A stretch of 10,221 nucleotides of DNA from Beroe ovata (lineage: Eukaryota > Ctenophora > Nuda > Beroida > Beroidae), in NCBI GenBank assembly GCA_946803715.1, contig CAMPET010000113.1, forward strand, positions 186,231-196,451. Direction: 5' to 3'. Below, piece by piece: positions 7,051 to 10,221 of the stretch. The position numbers were made by a program, and so were the translations under genes. The notes under the pieces were generated by a model. That model was not told the DNA's origin. It made no database searches and worked only from the letters and a program-made list of their open reading frames with translations. Positions within the stretch are counted from its first letter, which is position 1, and every line of letters starts with the position of its first letter.

Positions 7051-7193
7051 GTAGTGCGACAACTGACCCCCGACAATTACAGTTAAATCACAGTTAGGGT
7101 TAGGGCTATAAGGGCTAGGTTCCTGTTATGGTAATGGTTAGGTTATGTCAAATGTCAGGGGGTCAAGTGTCAGGGGGTCAATTGTTGCACCTT
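7051..7193. mobile_element. 143-bp MITE-like nonautonomous DNA transposon
   Basis: Terminal inverted repeats of about 25 bp lie at 7051-7075 and 7168-7193. After the first three bases they match except for two substitutions and one 1-base indel, over the core GTGCRACAAYTGACCCCC. The exact direct repeat CGTGTCATAT flanks the element at 7041-7050 and 7194-7203, a classic target-site duplication of 10 bp. The right arm contains TGTCAGGGGGTCAA twice with a 15-bp period (7153-7166 and 7168-7181). The short interior holds two TTAGGG words and no ORF, so a transposase would have to act in trans. A duplication of 9-11 bp is typical of Mutator-like elements, but the family assignment is only an inference. 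Confidence 0.75.
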
Positions 7194-7203
7194 CGTGTCA
7201 TAT

Positions 7204-7870
7204 CACTGTATCCAGTGGTGACCAATTAATGCTTACGGTTATTCAGTATTCACTTTCCAATTACCTAGTTTTAAATAATGCCCACGTCTATTATAATTAA
7301 AGAACCGTTAATCAGGCAAACACACATCATGGCTTAATTATAGTGATAAGTGCCCTTTCATGATCGGTGCAGAAAACAGCAGCGGGAACTGAAAGAGCAT
7401 GACTCGTTCTCGATCAATGGTTTTCGGTCTCAATGAGATTTCATGCAGATTTCCCTTATTTTCTATACAGTGTGTGTATGCAAGACGTTGTCTGAAATCT
7501 TGTTATCCACATCAATCAGAGCGTCCCTCGCATATAGTTTGAACTTTGATCATAAAGTGCCTGTCTGTCTCCCTGTCTTAGCAGGACCCAAAGTCCATTA
7601 TAATCTCCTGTGTGCTGATCAACTGTTGTGATGGCTTTCATGGAAAATATCACCCTCACCGCTCTTTGAAATCGTAATTGACTGTATGACACACGAATTA
7701 TCTCAAGCTTTGACTGGTCAATGACACACGATCTGAGAAATGACCGGCATCATAAAACACCATGGCTCTCATTTATCGGCCGCGATACACATACATAATA
7801 AGGGGTCGCGCAGATCGCGTCCATGCGGTTCACGATACTTGCGGCCTATGTAATGTGCATGACGGCAGCC
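7204..7870. other. Intergenic stretch upstream of the Kazal gene, no clear gene
   Basis: No gene is supported. Weak frames are 7443-7631 (+) and 7762-7878 (+, 38 codons). The latter's ATG lies in a perfect CACCATGG context, but nothing else suggests coding. ATGACACACGA occurs twice (about 7686 and 7723). From about 7780 CpG content rises toward the Kazal promoter, including GCGGCCGC at about 7886-7893. Confidence 0.45.
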
Positions 7871-7871
7871 G

Positions 7872-8064
7872 CCAATAGAGCACGCGCGGCCGCACTGTCA
7901 CACACACACACATGTCACTTTGAAAACCGATCAGTTTGAAAACCAGGAGTCACTCATACACACTCACACACACACACTCACACACACACTCTCGCTGTGT
8001 GAGTGGGAGTGTGACAGAAACAAAAGGTATAAAAGCTGTGGTGTAGCCTGGCCATTCTTCATTC
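7872..8064 (+). promoter_or_regulatory. Promoter of the Kazal gene: TATA box plus initiator
   Basis: TATAAAAG at 8028-8035 lies 33 bases before TCATTC (A at 8061), which matches the TCAKTY initiator of invertebrate core promoters; CCATTC at 8052 is an alternative. Upstream are a CCAAT box (7872-7876), two TTTGAAAACC words 16 bases apart (7919-7928, 7935-7944) and CA-rich tracts (7899-7912 and about 7957-7990). An inverted repeat, ACTCACACA/TGTGTGAGT (7976-7984 and 7996-8004), lies 24 bases before the TATA box. A focused TATA promoter suggests regulated, cell-type-specific expression. Confidence 0.72.
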
Positions 8065-8108
8065 TGGTGGGGACTGGGTGATAGTGGAGTTGTGTTTGTT
8101 AGGAAATA

Positions 8109-8123
8109 ATGCACACTGATTGA
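8109..8123 (+). other. Upstream ORF of four codons in the Kazal gene leader
   Basis: The only ATG between the predicted start site (about 8061) and the main ATG (8186) opens ATG CAC ACT GAT TGA. It is out of frame with the main ORF and ends 62 bases before it, so it could dampen translation while allowing reinitiation. This depends on the predicted transcription start. Confidence 0.4.
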
Positions 8124-8185
8124 TTCATACTCCCATAATCACTTACCCAATTAAGTCAATTAACCCAATTAACCCATCATTTAGT

Positions 8186-8285
8186 ATGATCCCTCTTATT
8201 CTTGCCTACGTGTTCCAGTCTCTCATTACAACAGCCAGATCTCAAGTTCCAATGCTTGATAGCAGCGAAAATTACGTTATACACA
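8186..8285 (+). CDS. Kazal gene exon 1: start codon and signal peptide
   Basis: The exon encodes 33 residues beginning MIPLILAYVFQSLITTARS. A short n-region, a hydrophobic core and small residues at -3 and -1 (Ala17, Ser19) predict secretion, with mature protein from Gln20. Donor ACA|GTGAGT at 8286 ends the exon in phase 1. Intron 1 is 141 bases and contains ATTCAAAATGGTC twice in tandem. Confidence 0.85.
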
Positions 8286-9986
8286 GTGAGTATCAGCTTC
8301 TATAAAATTATTCTATGAATTATTTTGGTTCAATTTACTGATTTGAATCAATCAATATTCTAATTTCACGGTAATTTTTATTCAAAATGGTCATTCAAAA
8401 TGGTCATTAATTTCCATCTCACGCAGGAGAGTGTCTGAAAGCGTGTGGTCACACAACCACGTGTTTGTACAAGAACAACGTCGCCACGTGTCTAACAGCA
8501 ACGTGTCCCCGATCCTGCTCTCTCAGGTACATTTCAAACACAAGGAAATATCGTTTCCGAAGAAGAATCAAATAGCAATTGTACGTCACATAGTTTCTGT
8601 AGTTTTCAACAAAATGAAATACCGTTTATTTGCTAGATCTGTTCAAATCTCTAATCGCTATGACGTCACTTACCAGGAAATAACGAAACATTGTCTGCAT
8701 CCCCGTCTACTAATTGATCAATTAACATGACGTCATCACGCTAATTGATCAATTAACAGGAAAAGTCCAGTGTGCGGTAGTGACGGCGAGACCTATCTCA
8801 ACAAGTGTATACTCCGAATGAGGAACTGCCACGCGGTCGACGCGCAGATTGGTGTCGTTACCATAGTTACACGTGGAGAATGTCCCTCGGAACGCACGGC
8901 TCTACCGTGAGTATAATTCTCGTTGAGTATAATTCTCATTGAGTATAATTCTTATTGAGTATAATTCTCATTGAGTATAATTCTCATTGAGTATAACTCT
9001 CATTGAGTATAATTCTCATTGAGTATAATTCTCATTGAGTATAACTCTCATCGAGTATAGTTCTCATTGAGAATAATTCTCATTGAGTATAATTCTCATT
9101 GAGCATAATTCTCACTGAGTATAGTTCTCATTGAGTATAACTCTCATTGAGTATAGTTCCTATTGAGTATAATTCTCATTGAGTATAACTCTCATTGAGT
9201 ATAATTTACCGTGAGTATAACTCTCATTGAGTACAACTCTGATCGAGTATAATTCTCATTGAGTATAGTTCCTATTGAGCACAACTCTCATCGAGTATAG
9301 TTCTCATTGAGCGTAATTCTCATTGAATATAATTGTCATCGAGTATAATTCTCATTGCCTGATTATGATCGTGTTGGGAACAACATATCTTATGTGATAC
9401 ACAAGGGAGATATGCTCGAACAATGGAAACTTGTTAGGATAGATATTCATAAATCTCTCACACAGAGACGCAGCTTTCTAGGGAATTGTAGAATAGCGCG
9501 TGTCTCATGCAATTATGGCTTGCCCGCCAGTGGCAAACATTTTTCGGGGCCAAAAGTTTCGTTGTAGATTCTTGATGAAAATAAAATGGAGAAAATCGCG
9601 GTGATTCATTGCAGCTCAAACAGTTGCATATCCCCAGGTTGAATGGTGAGAGATGTGAAATGGATTGTTTCATACGTGGCTCCAAATCGGTGTGTGGGTC
9701 AGACGGGAAAACATACTCCAACTTCTGTGAGATGTCCAAACAGTCGTGTCTCCGCCAGGAACATGTTACTTTCAAACACTACGGACCTTGCGAAGGTTTG
9801 TGATTTATGTTTGTGCCACCAAAGCGTTCTATTCTGTTACCATGGTTACCAAGATTATTATTTGTGATTCACGCGGCGTGTGCTAAGTAGTGATTTTGCA
9901 GAAAACGAGTGCAGTAACGTGCGGTGCCCCTGGGGTCAGGTCTGCAAGAGAACACTCCATCGTGGCCCGACCTGCGTGTGTAACAG
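8186..9986 (+). CDS. Secreted follistatin/Kazal-domain protein, 5' part (five exons)
   Basis: Joined exons 8186-8285, 8427-8526, 8760-8906, 9638-9795 and 9902-9986 give a continuous frame of about 196 residues that runs past the last donor, so the protein is incomplete at its C-terminus. Every intron is GT..AG (phases 1, 2, 2, 1, 2). Order: signal peptide (1-19, hydrophobic core LILAYVF, cleavage expected after ARS); follistatin module with cysteines 36, 40, 46, 55, 60, 64, 72, 83, 90 and 108; second Kazal with cysteines 122, 126, 135, 146, 153 and 167; start of a further FOLN module (cysteines 172, 177, 183, 193, 195). CGSDGETY and CGSDGKTY are hallmark Kazal motifs. Such proteins act outside the cell as serine-protease inhibitors, growth-factor binders or matrix components (follistatin, agrin, SPARC). 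Which role applies cannot be told from this fragment. The start is the first in-frame ATG, has A at -3, and is followed at once by the signal peptide. Expression is probably from the TATA promoter at 8028. Confidence 0.88.
8427..8526 (+). CDS. Kazal gene exon 2: FOLN half of follistatin module 1
   Basis: Acceptor ACGCAG ends at 8426 and donor CTCAG|GTACAT starts at 8527. Residues 34-67 carry six cysteines (36, 40, 46, 55, 60, 64). The first four form the EGF-like FOLN subdomain; the last two (CPRSC) are cysteines 1 and 2 of the Kazal fold, so the intron splits the Kazal domain. FOLN spacing is slightly unusual, with four residues (LTAT) where many follistatin modules have one. Confidence 0.85.
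8661..8758. promoter_or_regulatory. Intron 2 CRE and homeodomain-palindrome cluster
   Basis: Perfect CRE palindromes TGACGTCA occur at 8661-8668 and 8728-8735. The second lies between two exact copies of an 18-bp block (8710-8727, 8741-8758), each containing the perfect 14-bp palindrome TAATTGATCAATTA, which presents paired TAAT/ATTA homeodomain cores. The right copy runs into the splice acceptor. Enhancer function is inferred from motifs only. Confidence 0.45.
8760..8906 (+). CDS. Kazal gene exon 3: remainder of Kazal domain 1
   Basis: The exon encodes residues 67-116 with RKSPVCGSDGETYLNKC. Cysteine spacing from C60 is x3, x7, x10, x6, x17, a standard Kazal/follistatin pattern. By alignment with avian ovomucoid the P1 position would be Leu66. 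The acceptor AATTAACAG lacks a pyrimidine tract; a yeast-like branch consensus TACTAAT lies at 8708-8714. Reading on through the donor meets TGA at once (CTA CCG TGA), so retention of intron 3 would truncate the protein after Kazal 1. Confidence 0.88.
8909..9356. repeat. Intron 3 minisatellite: 28 units of 16 bp
   Basis: Consensus GAGTATAATTCTCATT is repeated 28 times, filling exactly 448 bases without a single insertion or deletion, although about half the units carry substitutions. The first unit begins two bases into the intron, so it overlaps the donor GTGAGTATAA. Unit 19 (9197-9212) ends TTTACCGT, like the exon 3 boundary. Units are contiguous with no spacers, so this is not a CRISPR. 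Together with the 281 bases that follow, it makes up most of the 731-base intron 3, the longest complete intron here. Confidence 0.97.
9638..9795 (+). CDS. Kazal gene exon 4: Kazal domain 2
   Basis: The acceptor CATATCCCCAG (ending 9637) is the only nearby AG that keeps the frame; those at 9614 and 9623 lead to TGA. Residues 116-169 hold six cysteines with SVCGSDGKTYSNFC. The C2-C3 loop has eight residues rather than the usual seven. Here Kazal stands alone without a preceding FOLN, unlike module 1. The donor is GAAG|GTTTGT (phase 1). Confidence 0.88.
9902..9986 (+). CDS. Kazal gene exon 5: FOLN half of a further follistatin module
   Basis: Acceptor TTTTGCAG ends at 9901. The exon encodes residues 169-197 with cysteines spaced C-x4-C-x5-C-x9-C-x-C, ending in TCVCN, the classic FOLN signature. 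Donor ACAG|GTAAAC starts at 9987 (phase 2). A further Kazal-encoding exon is expected to the right of the window. Confidence 0.87.
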
Positions 9987-10221
9987 GTAAACAACAATCC
10001 TAGCAACAGCCCTAGCAACACAACTTGCAACACCCCTAGCTACAACCCTAGCTACAATTCTAGCTACAACCCTAGCTACAATTCTAGCAATATAGTTCTA
10101 GAAATAGCCCTAGTAACAATCCTAGTAACAATCCTAGCAACAATCCTAGCAACAATCCTAGAAACACCCCTAGAAACACCCCTAGCAACTCCCTAACAAC
10201 AGCCCTAGCTACAACCCTAGC
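9987..10221. repeat. Intron 5 minisatellite: 12-bp units starting at the donor
   Basis: Consensus CCTAGCAACAAT repeats about 18.5 times from 9999 to the window end, with one 14-bp and one 11-bp unit. The first 12 intronic bases (GTAAACAACAAT, 9987-9998) also read as a diverged unit, so the array effectively begins at the splice donor. Most units contain the CTAG palindrome. The array probably continues beyond the window. Confidence 0.95.

Noticed and set aside
7094-7105. TTAGGGTTAGGG, possible interstitial telomere repeat
   Set aside because: There are only two units and they lie inside the MITE-like element; far too short for a telomeric insertion.
7762-7878. 38-codon ORF with perfect CACCATGG start context
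   Set aside because: No promoter spacing, domain or poly(A) signal; its coding look probably comes from the CpG-rich promoter-proximal composition.
8431-8730. 99-codon plus-strand ORF over exon 2
   Set aside because: It is a shadow of exon 2 in the wrong frame running on into intron 2; the cysteine-rich frame is the real one.
8909-9356. CRISPR-like array
   Set aside because: The 16-bp units are contiguous without spacers and lie in a eukaryotic intron; it is a minisatellite.
9355-9567. 70-codon ORF inside intron 3, containing SYVIHKGD reminiscent of exon 1's NYVIH
   Set aside because: The resemblance is five residues, the frame opens in the last minisatellite unit, no good acceptor or donor brackets it, and no Kazal or FOLN cysteine pattern appears.
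1-10221. tRNA, 5S rRNA, U-snRNA or spliced-leader genes
   Set aside because: Scanning for B-box-like GTTCGANNC words and familiar snRNA motifs gave no arrangement that folds or matches convincingly. A covariance-model search would be needed to exclude divergent ones.

Overview
The window looks like invertebrate animal nuclear DNA. It is AT-rich, has short-to-medium GT..AG introns, carries micro- and minisatellites and a MITE-like element, and encodes an extracellular follistatin/Kazal protein. I cannot name the species. No rRNA, tRNA, CRISPR array or bacterial gene organisation is visible.

The one firm gene lies at the right end on the + strand (8186 to beyond 10221). A TATA box (8028-8035) and an initiator-like site (about 8061) precede a leader with one 4-codon upstream ORF. 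Five coding exons follow, at 8186-8285, 8427-8526, 8760-8906, 9638-9795 and 9902-9986. Intron phases are 1, 2, 2, 1, 2 and the spliced frame stays open throughout. The product begins with a signal peptide, then a ten-cysteine follistatin module (FOLN + Kazal), a second Kazal domain and the start of another follistatin module. The gene leaves the window before its stop codon. It is most likely a secreted or matrix protein of the follistatin/agrin/Kazal-inhibitor kind.

The left edge has a (GT)n tract, a 15-bp minisatellite and then a probable 3'-terminal exon (369-548) of an upstream gene I do not recognise. A cluster of three CACGTG E-boxes and a CRE sits right after its stop codon.

From about 600 to 8000 there is no strong gene. 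This stretch holds an 81-bp interrupted palindrome (1796-1876), two tandem copies of a roughly 1.1-kb noncoding unit (2112-3225 and 3266-4266), and a hairpin with forkhead-type sites (5798-5864). It also holds a 143-bp MITE-like element with terminal inverted repeats and a 10-bp target-site duplication (7051-7193). Two speculative micro-genes each combine a TATA box, a short ORF and a poly(A) signal: one of 36 codons on the minus strand at 5377-5487, and one of 33 codons on the plus strand at 6806-6907.

The most unusual signal is in the Kazal gene's introns. Intron 3 opens with 28 exact-length 16-bp units that look like amplified copies of its own 5' splice site. Intron 5 opens with a 12-bp array that also begins at its donor. 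Intron 2 ends with a duplicated 18-bp block of homeodomain-like palindromes around a CRE.
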